A stretch of DNA of 64,000 nt. It comes from Coffea arabica. Taxonomy: Eukaryota; Streptophyta; Magnoliopsida; Gentianales; Rubiaceae. Position numbers and translations under genes: made by a program. Where the stretch lies: positions 7,752,501 through 7,816,500 of the forward strand of contig NC_092317.1 in assembly GCF_036785885.1 (NCBI RefSeq), in the 5' to 3' direction. Shown piece by piece: positions 33,054 through 45,800 of this stretch; within the stretch, counting starts at the first letter, position 1, and each line of letters starts with the position of its first letter. The notes beneath the pieces were generated by a model, which was not told the DNA's origin, did not search any database, and saw only the letters and a program-made list of their open reading frames with translations.

Positions 33054-33994
33054 AACTAAAACAAAATCATAATTAACTTGGATACTATCGTTAATTAACT
33101 TGGATAATTAAACTAAAACAAAATCATAATCATCTCTGCAAACTCTATCCACCAGGGTTGGTGTTTATTGGTTACTGTCGTTTACAGATAAAACAAAAGA
33201 GGTTGGTAGATACAAAGAAACCAAAATGACAAATGGATATTAACTTGGATACAAATTTTACCGAGGGTATTGACTGCATTCGATGTATTTGTGTGAATTT
33301 ATTATCGGTATACAAAACTAATTGGCATAATTGAGGAATTTAAATATATGTGAGGCCAAATTTGGTGCATGAATTATCCAAATGAATGAGACTAATTGGT
33401 ATGCAGCATGAATTTTTTTTTTTTCAAATTATAGGCATTTGAACCTAAGTACGATAAGAATTTGGATTAATTTTATATATATTGTTCGTATATACATTAT
33501 TACCGTACATGACAAATGTTCAAAACTTAAATTTGAAATTTAAATTTTGCTCATATGTCATTCATCCAACCATCATAATAATGTATGTACTGTTAATATA
33601 TATAAAATTTATTTTAAAACATGAGAATGTATATACTGTTAGTGTATATAAGATTTACTTTAAGAATTTACATAATAGTAATTTGATTAAAGCTGTGTAA
33701 GCGTGTATCTCTCTCTTTGTATATATGTGTATATATAAATAGACCGATCCACTAATATATAATTTCTATGTAGGTTTTTCGATTGTAACTAATTTTTTTA
33801 AAAAATTTATTATATTAATATTAATAATAATATTATTATTATTGTTCATTGGGCTCAAGCATAGAAGAACTAAACAGAACGTTGTCGTTTTTTGAAGTCA
33901 ATTGGATTAAGTAAAAATAAATAAACTCCGGCCGCCACTTCCTCCGTCACTCGACCTATAGTCCTCCCGCCTCTCTGGGAAGGCGTCGGCGACG
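33054..33994. other. Spacer upstream of SSU72
   Basis: It contains two diverged tandem copies of a roughly 45-bp AT-rich unit (33581-33626 and 33627-33670) that share ATGTATATACTGTTAG-type sequence with 30241, and AT-trinucleotide runs at 33780-33850. The last 100-150 bp becomes GC-richer and should hold the SSU72 5' UTR. Confidence 0.5.
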
Positions 33995-36560
33995 ATGAAG
34001 TTCCGGTACGCCATGGTATGCTCGTCGAATCAGAACCGGAGCATGGAGGCTCACTCGCTCTTCAAGAGAGAGGGCTTCGACGTCTCCTCTTACGGAACTG
34101 GTCAACACGTTAAGCTCCCCGGTCCTTCCCTCAGAGAACCCAATGTCTACGACTTCGGCACCCCTTACAAACACATGTTTGATGATCTCCGACGCAAAGA
34201 CCCCGAATTGTCCGTATCTCTCCTGTTCCTTTTTTTAATTACTCCCCCCCACCTTTTAGCTGTAAATATATATATATATTTATATATTGTATTTTCCCCA
34301 CCTATACAGCTCATTTTTCCGATAATTCGTTCTAATTGAGCTTAGTGATGCTAAGCTTTAGTTGTTTGATGTTTGCCAATTTATTCTGTATTACCAGAAA
34401 GAAAAGTAAAAATAAAAATTAATTAATTTGGTTTTATCAGGAGCCAGGGCTTTAATTTTTACTGTCTCCTACAATTGGGGTAGGTATAGGGCTTTAATTA
34501 GAGTGGAGTGGTCGTCTTTACATGAATTTATGGTGTTAGTGTGTACTTTGCTAGCATGAATTTGTGTGTTCTATGAGGTAATTGTGGCTGATAATTGTCG
34601 AGGCCGTTGGTACATTATGATTTTTGTTGCTTTATTTATTTAAGTAGGGAAGTCTGTTGAACATTTTAGAAAATTGGTTATGCTATCTCTTGGGTTTTTT
34701 GTTGGCTTTTTTTGGATAAATGAGTGATGGAATTTTTAGTCTTGACTCTTGAGCCACAGTTTTTATGGGTTTGTTAAATTGACTTTAATTGGGTAATGTG
34801 AACGTTCTATATAATTTTGAATCGAATGTTGAGGACTAATGGATGTTTTCCAGGTATAAGCGAAATGGGATATTGCCAATGCTTAAGAGGAACTTGGCTG
34901 TAAAATCAGCGCCTCAGAGATGGCAAGAGAATGCAGCTGATGGCTCCTTTGATGTAGTGCTTACGTTTGAGGAAAAAGTTTTTGACATGGTTATTGAAGG
35001 TTGGTTTGCTTAATATTATGAGAGTCCCTTACATGTAACATAATATGTTAATCTGTTGTTAAATCTATTAAGTTTTTGAAATTGATTGATCTGTGGAATT
35101 ACTGCCCTGTTATCTAGGATGGTAAGTATTTAAATGTGTTGAAGAATCTTGATACCTAGCAAAGTTCAATGAAATAACAATTTGGTTGGCTGCTTATAGC
35201 TGGATTGGAAGCACACGAGTTTTGACTTGTGGTCTAAACTGCATTAAATAACAAGTACTTAACAGACAAAATTGGTACAATAATCCCCAGAAAGCATATA
35301 CCTTTGATAATTTGACATTTAGGAGTTGTTCTAGATATGTTTAGCTTTTTGGTTACATTGTCATACTTATTCTGCCATTATATGGGAGTTGTTTGAATGT
35401 ACCATAAGGCGCTTGCATAGAACTTTGTTTCATCATTGCTAAACTTTGCATTTGTTTGCTGATTTGCTTCTTATTTCCTAGTGTTTTTCTTTCATTATAT
35501 TTCAGATCTTCACAACCGAAATCATGTTCTCATGAAGCCTGTGTTGGTAATCAACTTGGAGGTAAAAGACAATCATGAGGAAGCAGCCATTGGAGCAAGG
35601 CTTGCTTTGCTTTTGTGCCAGGAAGTAAGCTTCTGTTCTACTCGTCTGGTACTTCTGATTATATATTCATTTTTTCTTTATTTCCATGTCAGTTCTGGGA
35701 ACTGTTGATTTTTTGTATTTGTGGCCCATTCTGTCAGTCTCTTGCAACTCACATGTTAAGCTATTGCATTCTTTTTACCCTTTTTCCCTGTAATGTTGTC
35801 CAAAACTAACTGTTTTTCCCTGAGCTGCATGTGCATATGAGTTGCTCTTTAGGAAACATGAAGCTATGGCCATATCACTTTCCTTTTCGACACTGCATGG
35901 GTGAGAATCCATTGAGTGTGACGCCATGTTAGAACAAAAAATGTGCATTTGCAGGAGATTTGAAGTTATTGCCAAAAAGGGTCATAACTTGTTTGGATTG
36001 CAATTTAGGAATGGATTCATGTCTTCTTTATTTGCGATTTAATCATTCCAATGTGTGGCAAAAGAGTATTTTGATGGTGACCTTTTTGAAGTTTTTAGGA
36101 GTCTTTTGGGCTTTCTGTGCATGTAATTTTGGTGTCTTATTTTTCATGTTCGTATTTTTGATGCTCTTGTGTAAAACTCGTAGCTGTTAATCCCAGATGA
36201 AGCTCCAAATACATGCAATAGCATGGAAAAGCGGGTTGTTTGTTCATGCTATGTCTATATGATTCCCAATTATGCATCACTCGTTTCATTGAACTTTCGC
36301 TTCCTTTTTATATGTGCTTCTCTGTGCAGCTTGAATCTTTTGAGGCTTGGGAGGAATCAATCAATATGTGCTTGCTCATGCTATAGTTATATGAAATCCC
36401 GATCATGCATTACTCTTTCAGGTCCCACTGAATTGTTGTATACTACTTCTCTGTGCAGCTTGAATCCACTGAGGCTTGGGAGGAATCAATTGATGATCTT
36501 ATCACTAACTTTGAGAGACAACATCGAAGGAAGCTTTTATACAGTGTTTCCTATTATTAA
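33995..36560 (+). CDS. SSU72: RNA polymerase II CTD phosphatase SSU72
   Basis: Phosphatase of Ser5-P (and Ser7-P) of the RNA polymerase II C-terminal domain, acting in transcription termination and 3'-end processing in the nucleus. Exons: 33995-34209, 34854-34999, 35506-35624, 36459-36560; phases close, 193 aa, the usual length. The catalytic CX5R loop is CSSNQNR near residues 9-15. Further landmarks are YGTGQHVKLPGPS, FDVVLTFEEKVFD, VINLEVKDNHEEAAIGARL and the conserved C-terminus NFERQHRRKLLYSVSYY. Part of intron 3 and the first bases of exon 4 are duplicated just upstream, giving a decoy acceptor at 36328-36329. Using it would end the protein after 19 codons and lose the conserved C-terminus. 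The ATG at 33995 is followed by the conserved KFRYAMVCSSNQNRS. Confidence 0.95.
36241..36495 (+). repeat. Tandem duplication of SSU72 intron 3 end and exon 4 start
   Basis: Two units about 129 bp apart share TCATGCTAT at the left and the splice acceptor CTTCTCTGTGCAG followed by CTTGAATC and GAGGCTTGGGAGGAATCAAT. Identity is high around the acceptor and exon part, lower in the intron part. The upstream copy has an in-frame terminal exon at 36330-36386. Confidence 0.9.
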
Positions 36561-37386
36561 TTTTGACCCCTAATTATTGGAGGAGGAATTTTTTTGTAGA
36601 TTGACCTGAAGTTGAAATTTGTTGATATGCCAATGATTGATGGCCTTACTCAAGAGTTGTTTTGGTTGTCATAGCTCTGGATACAATAGGAAGCTCCCCT
36701 TTCTCCACTCCCCACTCTTGTCTCTTTGGATTCTTATCTGCTACTTATGGCGTTGTACCATTTTAAGTGTACTTGTTTTTTTCCATCTATTTGCTTTCTT
36801 CCAAAAGCGAGGTTCAGTATTCGGTTGCCCATTGTAAGTTGTGACTAACTAATTTCTTGATTGAATACATAGGGGGTGTTGCAAGTTGCATCCGGATATA
36901 AAATTTCTTACCTTTTATTAATAGCCAAAAAAAAAACTAATATGTACAATTGACCTCCAATTTCGGGTAGCCTTTGAAAATGGTTCGACAAAATAGTCAA
37001 ATTATATGTAATACAAGAGCAATTAAGTACTTAAAAAAAAAAACTGGCTGTGGCTGAGTTTTTTTTATAATAGAATGTAGGTGTTTTTGCTTGGCATGCT
37101 TGCACAGACAAAATTCGCAAATACAATAACCTGATATAATAATTGTACAGAAAATATATCAAAAATAATTTAAAAAAAATGTGTTTTTGGTGCACGAAAC
37201 ATATCTATCCAGAAAAAATATATAAAATAAAATAAAATGTAGTTGCTCCATTCCATATACTTGCAAATTGCGACACCCGAAATCGCTGTAGGCAAAGTCG
37301 CTGCCCGATGAGCACGACTCTTTGGTGTCAGCTGATTTAAGAGCCTCACTTCCAGTTTAGTTGCGCGTTGATTCAAATCTCCGGAA
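36561..37386. other. SSU72 3' flank and promoter of VMA22-like gene
   Basis: About 825 bp between same-strand genes. It contains the probable SSU72 3' UTR and AT-rich sequence; the stretch from about 37260 is GC-richer and probably the 5' UTR of the next gene. No separate gene seen. Confidence 0.5.
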
Positions 37387-39886
37387 ATGGGCGAAGACGA
37401 AGCCATTGCCAAGTTTTCTGAGGATCAAAACGACGACGGAGTGAGCGAATCGAAGGCCGTTCCAGTAGAAGATAAAGAAAGCATAAACGACAAAAATGTG
37501 GAGAAGTTTCTGGATTCCATGGATGACTACTTAATCCTCGTCGATTCCTTGTCCTCCATTCTTCGCCAGGTAAAACATCAGCTTCACTAATTTTATTTTT
37601 GCGAAAATGTAAATTGTGATTATAGTCGATAAGTTCACAAGATATCAGTGGATAAGCCGCTGAATAATCGCCGTTCCTTCTGAGAGCAAAATTTTAGCAG
37701 GATTAAGACGGTAATTTTATTTTAGGAGATCGATGCATTGAAGCAATCTTTAATTTGGTAATTTGAATTTGATATTTAGTCATGTAAGAATAATTTGGTG
37801 ATTTGACTTTAGATAATCACTTCGAATAGTAGCTTCTGAAGTTTGAAATTTTTTTTTTAATCTTTTTTTGGGGGTAAAATTGAGTTTGAAGGATGGTTTT
37901 TCCTAAAGAACAATTAAATGTAAAAGATAAAAGGATTGCCTAGGAAGATAATTAATTAGGTGAGCTGCTTCTTTCTACATTTTGGGCCCAAAAGAAAAAA
38001 GGTTGTTATTCTCTCACAGGGATGGTTAGAATTGGCGAGTGCTCGGCATTCCATGGGAGCGTCACGCATAAGTGCGTCTTCCTATGACATGAAGTACCAT
38101 TCAGCTGCTACTACATTGCAACTGCAGCATGAAACTGGTATGTTGATGCTTATTAATTATTTTAGTATAGTTGATTTTTTTTTTTCTCTTTTGTAGGGCA
38201 CAAAAGTAGCAGGAGTTTTTGGTTGGTGATTCTAATGCTGAAATTGCTCAACTAAGATTTTTACGTCATTTTCTTGCTTATATTAGACAGAATTTTGAAT
38301 GGGAATCTGACTTGATTCAGCTTTAATTTTTGTTGTTGCTAGCTAGCTCTGATGTAGGGCAACCGCATTTTGTGTTGCGCAAATGGGAATCCTCGGATAG
38401 TCCTAAAAAAGATCCTTCGGATAGTCCAAAAAGAGATCCTTGCGAAGCAAAACTTGAGGAGGATAAATGGGTACAGAGTGTATCTAGTGGTCTAAGGATC
38501 AGGACCAAGGGAACATCTGAAAGTTCTGGTAAATGCTTTTCTGTGTAAGGAGATATAATTGACAATACAACTCATACATTTGAGTAAAATCATTGTTCAG
38601 AAGTCATTTCTAATTTCTGCAATGATTGTCTTTTAACCAAGTAGAATTGTCTTTTAACCAAGTAGATTTGTCTGTAAAAGTTATCTAAGGCGTTTTAGAC
38701 AGTGTGTGTCCTTATTTTTCTTTTTGTAGTCAGCATTATAAACATATACTGAGACTCTGCTTTTTTTTCATTTTTTCCTTCTTGTCTGGGTCCAAAGAGA
38801 GTAGGGAGAAAAAGGCGGAAAATACTGGATCTCCACTTTCTGTTGATGGCCATGTAAGTGTCTATATTACTACTAATCCCTTGTATTGAGTAATGTGAGT
38901 TCACAGGTACAGGTGTATTGTAGCTCTAGTCTTATGGTGACAAATTTTCTTTTAAAGAAGATATTTACTTCTTTTCTGTGTACTAGTTTCTTCATGGTAG
39001 TGCTATGTTAACACTATTACGGGCTTAATTCAGATCCCTTGACAAAATTTTTAAGTTCATGGAAACTTTTGTGTGTGTAGAAGATCTTTTGCTTATAGAA
39101 TCATCCATCATTCTCATTTCTTCTCTTTCAGGCTCAAAAAGAACGACTCAAGGCACTCTCAATGTTTGGAGCATTGGCTCCTCCTAAACTTCGAGCTGCC
39201 CAACTTTCATTTGAGACAGGTAGGGGGAGGAAAATATATAACAGGAAGCTACAATAAGACAAAAAGGAAATGATGCTCTTATTTCTTTATGCAATGCTTT
39301 TTGTTATTTTAAGTTATGTATATGAGCTTTGTTTACATCTGGGAATACTTTGCCTTTGTTTCTTTCAGTAGTCTGTGACCTATGTGGACTTGCCTCAAAC
39401 ACCTGTAGCCCTTGGGTAAAATTTTTCACTTTTTTGGAAACCAAGGGCAGTGAAGGAGCTGTTTCTGATTAATGCTCGACTCTTGGACTTTGGATTAAAA
39501 AAAGTCCTTAGTATGACAGTGTCTACTCATTTAACTTGATCCATTATGAAGTGCTTGTGCTGTATTAGTTGAAGATATGGTTTTGAAAATTTTCTCTTCT
39601 AATCACTAATGGACACCTTGCATCTTTCTTGTGCTATGCTATCTTGAAAAAATGTGAAACCAAGACCCTCTTTGTCCAGGTGATAGATATTCAACTCACT
39701 GCTAGTTCATGGACACTTTTCCACCAAGTGTCCCTTCTCCTATTCCCTTTGCATTCGATTTCATATTTATGTCCTTTTCATATATGTGCAGCCCTGGAAA
39801 CACTTGCAGATATAGCAAATGTGCGAGCGTCATTGCTACGTGCTTATGAACAAGTGCAAAAAGAGATGGAGAGCCCCATACAGTGA
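37387..39886 (+). CDS. VMA22/CCDC115-like V-ATPase assembly factor
   Basis: Small coiled-coil protein resembling CCDC115/yeast Vma22p, a factor for assembly of the V-ATPase V0 sector at the ER; the plant role is inferred. Exons: 37387-37569, 38020-38137, 38343-38528, 38798-38853, 39132-39219, 39792-39886; phases close, 241 aa. The N-terminal conserved helix is NVEKFLDSMDDYLILVDSLSSILRQGWLELASARHSMG. The middle is charged and low-complexity, with a tandem eight-residue repeat (SDSPKKDP, SDSPKRDP). The C-terminus is KERLKALSMFGALAPPKLRAAQLSFETALE, then a helix ending MESPIQ. The small fourth exon uses a weak acceptor (CCAAAG) and is the least certain. Arabidopsis At1g20770 is the likely counterpart (from memory). 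Confidence 0.85.
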
Positions 39887-41499
39887 TGAAAAGTTAGTTC
39901 ACAACCAATGTAGCCTTGTGTTCCTCAAATACATGTTTGTGACTGGAAAAAGATTGTTTTGTAGTTAATTGATTAGTATATGGATTTTCTTCGGTAAAAG
40001 AAACAAGTATAGGGCTCAATTGCTTCTTAAATGGTCTTTTCCTGCAGGAAGTGATGACAGCTTTTGATGTGTTGTAATCTTGATGGTAAACCACTATTGT
40101 ATGCTGTATCCATTTTCCATTTTAAATGGGAAATTAATACTGCAAATGGATTGTGTACATCCTTTTGTTACCATCAAAGTATTAAATTAATGAGAGAATG
40201 CTTCAAGGTTGTTTGATGAGCATACAAGATTAGATATTGACTTTATTTCATATTGTTGTTAGTTCAGAATATTTTGCACCCGCTGTTTTCTCTTTGCAGT
40301 GAACTGCTTGCTTATTCTGAACAATATATTGTTTATGAATTGTGGCTTTAGGATAATTTGTTGCACAAAACTAACGGTGGTTCTGGAGTTGGCAAGTGGA
40401 CTCCGACAACCACGTATGTCAGAAGGCTTTCTAAGTCGAGACGATGCTATCTAGTTCAGAAATGACGAGAGATCCATAAGAGAGAACTCTAGCCATCAAC
40501 ATATGTCCTGAAAGCATCTAATCCAAGATCAGTTACTGTAAGTTAGTGAAGGATCTTAAGCATGTTCGCTAGAAAGTTTCACTAGTGAAATTTAAAGCTT
40601 TGTCGTCCATGCCAGAGTTGGAGATTATACAAGCAAAGAGGGTAAGCAGTCATAGAGGAGGACTCTTTGGCCCTGGCTCTGGCTCTTGCTCATACATAAG
40701 AAATGGTTCGTACCTCATCCCAGTGCTGTTGTAGTCCGAAAAACTAAAAGATAGTAATGTAGGCAAATGACATCAAGATGAGGGTATTGCAAGAAAAGTA
40801 TCTAAAGCTATTTGAGAGACGAGGGAAGCCTATCCCTTCCAGCAAGGAATTATAAGGAACATTAATTAAGACTTGGAAGGGGTGATAGGTAAGGCCCGTG
40901 AGGCAATGCGCTGGAGAGAGAGAGAGAGTATCTCAACTACGAATAGCAAAACAAACTCGTGAAGTGAAGACTCCCAATATCCGCCTCTCACTTGCAAAAC
41001 TTTTTTTTTTTTTTTTTTTTTCATCCTTCTTCCTTCTACTACGCGAGTTTTGTTGGGAAATAGAAATAATTTAGGTAACATAAAAATAAGGTGAGCAATA
41101 GTGGGCCAAACAGGTTTTAAATCCCACGCCTCTCATGCTTTTTGAAAAAAAAAAAAAGGTTAAGCAATAGTGGATATTGTTGTCAAGAGCCAAACTCACA
41201 AAATGATCTCTATTCCTTTAACATAAATTTTAGAATAAATATAAACACGGGATCTTCTACCGTGTGCTGTACCACATTTGTGGCGTATCTCATGAGTTTT
41301 TTTTTTTTTTTTTCCCTTTTTCACATTCTTGTTTCAACAATAATGTGATTTACCACAATCACAACCACGTGTGTACAATTTCCCATGTAAGTACTTCGAA
41401 AAAAATTTATAGACAATTTTAACAATTTGATATTTAAAAAATAAAAATGATTATGAAAGATCAGGGTTGAAAACTACCATTATTTGTCAGATATCCTAA
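39887..41499. other. Spacer, no gene recognised
   Basis: VMA22-like 3' UTR first, then sequence of mixed composition. It contains a short (GA)n near 40912-40928, poly(T) runs at 41002-41022 and 41297-41314, and a loosely repeated AGCAATAGTGG at about 41094 and 41165. No coding family or transposon ends recognised until the Harbinger-like remnant. Confidence 0.5.
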
Positions 41500-42250
41500 G
41501 AGCACCTCCAATGGCGACAACGGTTAAAATTTCATGGTGCAAGTTAACGTTCAATTTTTTTTTAAGGTTCAATTTTTGGTTCTCTTTATATAAATACACA
41601 AGCAATCCTTCTTCTTTTTTTTTTTTCCCATATCTCACTATCCTACTCTATTATTTCTCGTACTCCCTCACTCATTTTCCTCAACCTCACAATTTTCTAA
41701 AATTTCAATATTTTGTGATTATGGATGAGAATTTTAATAGTTTTAGAAATATGTCAAATGCTCCAAATATAGAAAATTCATCCTCCTCACAAAATCAAAA
41801 CCACCCAAATTTCCCAAATTATCCAAATTTCTCATTTTCTGGTATTCTTATAAATGTGCAAAATTATGCATATCCCCTAAATTTATCCACTTCCAACCAT
41901 CCATCAAATTTCCAAAACCCATCAAATTTTCCATATCCAATTCCCATGTATCCGCCACCTACTTATTTTAATCCGACTATGGGAAATCACTGCACATCGG
42001 ACTATTATATCCTTGGTATGGATTGTGGGGGTTTAAAAACTCCGTCAAAGATAAGGACGTTGGCCAGCAAGAAAATGAAACACCAATGGAATCAATGTCG
42101 AGCTCTCAATTTCCACCGCATTCAACACAACATGGGGTGGAAAATATTATTATTCTCGCCAATGAGGTGGTGAAAGAACCTGATTGTTAACGCATTCCAT
42201 GGTGTGGATGATGACAAGATGCTTGCAAGTGCTTGATTTATAATTTTCAA
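41500..42250 (+). mobile_element. PIF/Harbinger-like DNA transposon remnant with ORF1 fragment
   Basis: The left end GAGCACCTCCAATGG follows TAA, the terminus and target type seen in many plant Harbinger-like elements. From about 41721 a frame encodes an Asn/Pro/Phe-rich leader (NHPSNFQNPSNFPYPIPMYPPPTYFNP) typical of the SANT/Myb-like ORF1 proteins often misannotated as 'glutathione S-transferase T3-like'. A frame change near 42040 continues it (ENETPMESMSSSQFPPHSTQHG), then it ends at about 42189. The SANT domain, the transposase and the right terminus are not seen. Deleted and non-autonomous. Confidence 0.6.
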
Positions 42251-42422
42251 ATGCAGCATTGTGGGTAACTTCAAAAATAATGAAATTATTTTTTAAAAAA
42301 ATTATTTTATTTATTTACGAGATATGAATTGTGTATTATTAAAATAAAAGTTTGATTTAATTGTAAATCCATACTATGATACCATGTGGAATATAATTTA
42401 TTATAAATTAGAATGCTGATGT

Positions 42423-42466
42423 AACATGTGGATCACACCCGAATAACATGTGGATCACACCCGAAT
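42423..42466. repeat. Exact 22-bp tandem duplication
   Basis: Two identical units, 42423-42444 and 42445-42466, of AACATGTGGATCACACC plus five bases. It lies about 425 bp upstream of the XLG3 start codon. ACATGTG contains a CANNTG E-box, so the duplication doubles a possible bHLH site. Confidence 0.9.
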
Positions 42467-42889
42467 GCCCTAAGCACGACGCACGACGAATTGTCGAAGT
42501 CGAACAGATACTGACAGGCAAATCTATGACTCACCTCCCTTTGACTTGTGACCGCTGTCACATCGGATCCTCTCAGGTTTCCGTTCCTTACTTCGCTCCT
42601 TTATTTCCGCTTCCTCTCGTGCGAAGAAAAAATCCAAAACAGCAACAAAACTATACTTTTCCACAATCAACCAACCTCAAACCACCACCCCTTTAATTAA
42701 TCTTTCCTCCAGTTTTAAATGGTACTTTCTAACCAACGGACCCCATTTGATCAATTTTCCAACCCCATCTCCATCACCATCGATCATTCTGGGAAAAAAA
42801 TACTAAATATGGCCGACCAAGAATCAACACCTGGAGAATCATCGTTGGAAATGCACCCAGCTTAATCAAATTTTTTCTCTTCACAAACA

Positions 42890-45800
42890 ATGGCCGCTGC
42901 AGAGTTGAAAAATCAAGAATCATCACCAGCATCATCAGCGGAATTGTCCGAATCAGATGCTACTACTGGTGCTAGTACTAACAAATGGGAGGAGCTTCTC
43001 CGGAAAATGCTACCGGCCGGAGCTCCGGTACCGGACGAGGACCACCTAGACTACTCTATTACAGTAGAATATCAGGGTCCTCCTCCTTGCTTACCTTCTT
43101 CTACTTGTATTAGTATTCCTAAACCTCTTAAGTTTTCCTCATCATTTAAAACCCATAATTCCCTTTTGACCTCTCGGAAAAATAGTAACTTAGTTTCTAG
43201 CATTGCTCGAAATCGTGATAGTTCTGATGAAAAATCAAGAAGCTCCTTTTCATCTTGCTCTGTACCCGGTAATTTTCTATTTAGTAGTTGTGATACTAAG
43301 GTTGATGACGGTAAATCTGTAGATTTTTCGGCTAATTTTGATACTAATGATAGAATTGATAAGGGAAAGATTGGAGCAAAAGTTAAGCGTTGTAGTAGGT
43401 GCGGAGAAGGGGGGTGGTTGGTTTTGATTAGGGAGAAGAGGGAAGTGTGTATGGTGTGTGGTGCAGAGTACTGTAGGCATTGTGTACTGAAAGCAATGGG
43501 TTCAATGCCTGAGGGAAGGAAGTGTGTAGGGTGCATTGGCAAGCCGATTGATGAGGCAAATAGGGAAAAATTGGGGAGGTGCTCGAGGTTGCTGGCTAGT
43601 ATTTGTAGTCCTTTGGAAATAAGCCACATTATGAAGGCAGAGAAAGAATGTTCTGCTAATCAGATTCGTTCTGAACAGGTTGTGGTCAATGGCAGGCCGT
43701 TGAAGGAAGAGGAGTTGGTGGAGGTTATGGGATGTGCCCATCCTCCATGTGATTTGAGACCAGGGCGGTATTGGTACGACAATGATTCTGGACTTTGGGG
43801 CAAGGTGAAGAAAATGAGTTTGATTTTTGGTATATTTGTCGTTGTATATGAGATATGATGTTTTGACTGATTACTATTGTTTGTTGATACAGGATGGAGA
43901 GAAACCAGTTAGCTTTATAAGTGCAAATTTGAAAGTTGGTGGAAAGCTTCTGAATAATGCCAGTAATGGGAATACAAAGGTTTATATTAATGGCCGAGAG
44001 ATCACAAAACCTGAGCTCAGAATACTGAAGGTATGGTCGATACACTGGATAGCGTGGTATTTGTCATTTAGGGGTGGATTATTTTCTTTCTATTCTTTTC
44101 CAGTTGTTGCAAATTAGTACGGTTTCGCTTTGGATTCTAGTGACCAACTGAATAGCTCTTGGTACATGGTCAGCTTTATACACAGTTTAACATTTACAAT
44201 TGAAGTTTTATCACCTATACAATCTTGTTTACTCTTCTGGCTTCCTGGAAATGCACTATCTATCTGACAAGATTGGTCTTGGTCATTCCTTTAGAGGGCT
44301 CTTGAATATAGCAATTTGAGTAAGAAGTGAGAGAAGTTTAAATAATGTCTGGATGCATTCCAGTGAGCACTATTTTCTCATGCTTTAAATTCTTAAATTG
44401 TACAGAATATTTTTCTACAAATTAATTATTAAATCAAACATGACTAATTTCTGCTAACTTTTTTAATAAAAAAATTTGGTTATTGGTGAGCTTGCTTCAT
44501 TGACTATTGCCATGAGATAAAGCTCTTAGCTGCAATGCATCACTAAGCACCGCATTTTCCTATGAAATTCTCGGATTTGATGGTTAGATATATGTAATAC
44601 ACCTAACATTTAGAAGTTTTGCTTCCGTTACATCCATAGTATATGAGGCTTAAACTAGAAGAACGTCCCTTGATTCCTTACTCTGCCCAGCCTCCCTTTG
44701 CCTTCTATCCTCATAGATTGAATTTCTTTCTTAGAATTTGTTTCCATGGCTTACTCTGGTGTATTTATCATAAAGACGGGGAAACCCTAGGCCTCATGCT
44801 CCTAAAACTTGATTTGTGTTCTTCTGTTTTTTTCAGCTAGCCAATGTACAATGTCCTCGTGGTACTCACTTTTGGTTGTATGAGGATGGTAGCTATGAAG
44901 AAGAAGGCCAAAAAAACATCAGAGGAAACATATGGGAAAAGGTTCTCTCATCACCTATGGAAAAATATTTTTTTTCTTCATGTTAATTTTCATAATATGC
45001 TGGTTAAAGGTGACAAATTAATAGTTATGAGTTGAAGTGGGTTTTTTTTAGGCAGGCGACCACACGTCTGATTTGTTCATTATTGTCGTTGCCTGTACCA
45101 TTTGGAAATGCTCGTTGGGCCAAGGAAGATCAGACTACTTTTTCAGGTAGACCTGTGGGTAAGTACTTGGAGCCAGGGAAAGTTCATAAACTTCTGCTCT
45201 TGGGGTTGGAGGGCTCTGGGACAAGCACTATCTTCAAGCAGGTGTTCTCCATATTTAATTCTGTAATATTATTGTTTGTTTATTTACAATTAATCTTTTT
45301 ACTTGTTTTAGGTATCCGTGATCAATCTTACAATCACAGAAGTTAATGATTCTCCCAATTTTGAACATTTCATTGTCTTCTTGTATTTATTCTAGTCAAA
45401 GGCATAATGTGAAGTAAAACTCAGGAAGATGGTGTTTCATTCATCAGTCATATTATTCTTTGTTTATTTACAATTAATCTTTTTTACTTGTTTTAGGTAT
45501 TTGCGATGAATCTTATAATCACAGAAGTTAATGATTACCTCAATTTTGAACATTTCATTGTCTTCTTGTATTTGTTCTAGTCAAAGGCATAATGTGAAGT
45601 AAAACTCATGAGGTTGGTGTTTCATTCATCACCCAAATCTGACTTTCAACAGAAATAGAATTCTTCAACTAAGGGAGCAGGAAAGACCTATTACAATGTA
45701 AACTCTATATATTGCAACTTTGAATGTCTTTATTCTAAGTTTTAATAGGGAATGCAAAATGGCTTATGTTTGTTCTCTTGTTATTTTTGTGCTACATGAG

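Noticed and set aside
36330-36386. True last exon of SSU72
   Set aside because: The downstream exon at 36459 encodes the conserved family C-terminus, so this upstream copy is treated as a decoy or alternative exon.
40866-41081. Lys-rich open frame on the minus strand
   Set aside because: Produced by a poly(T) tract and a (GA)n run; no coding signal.
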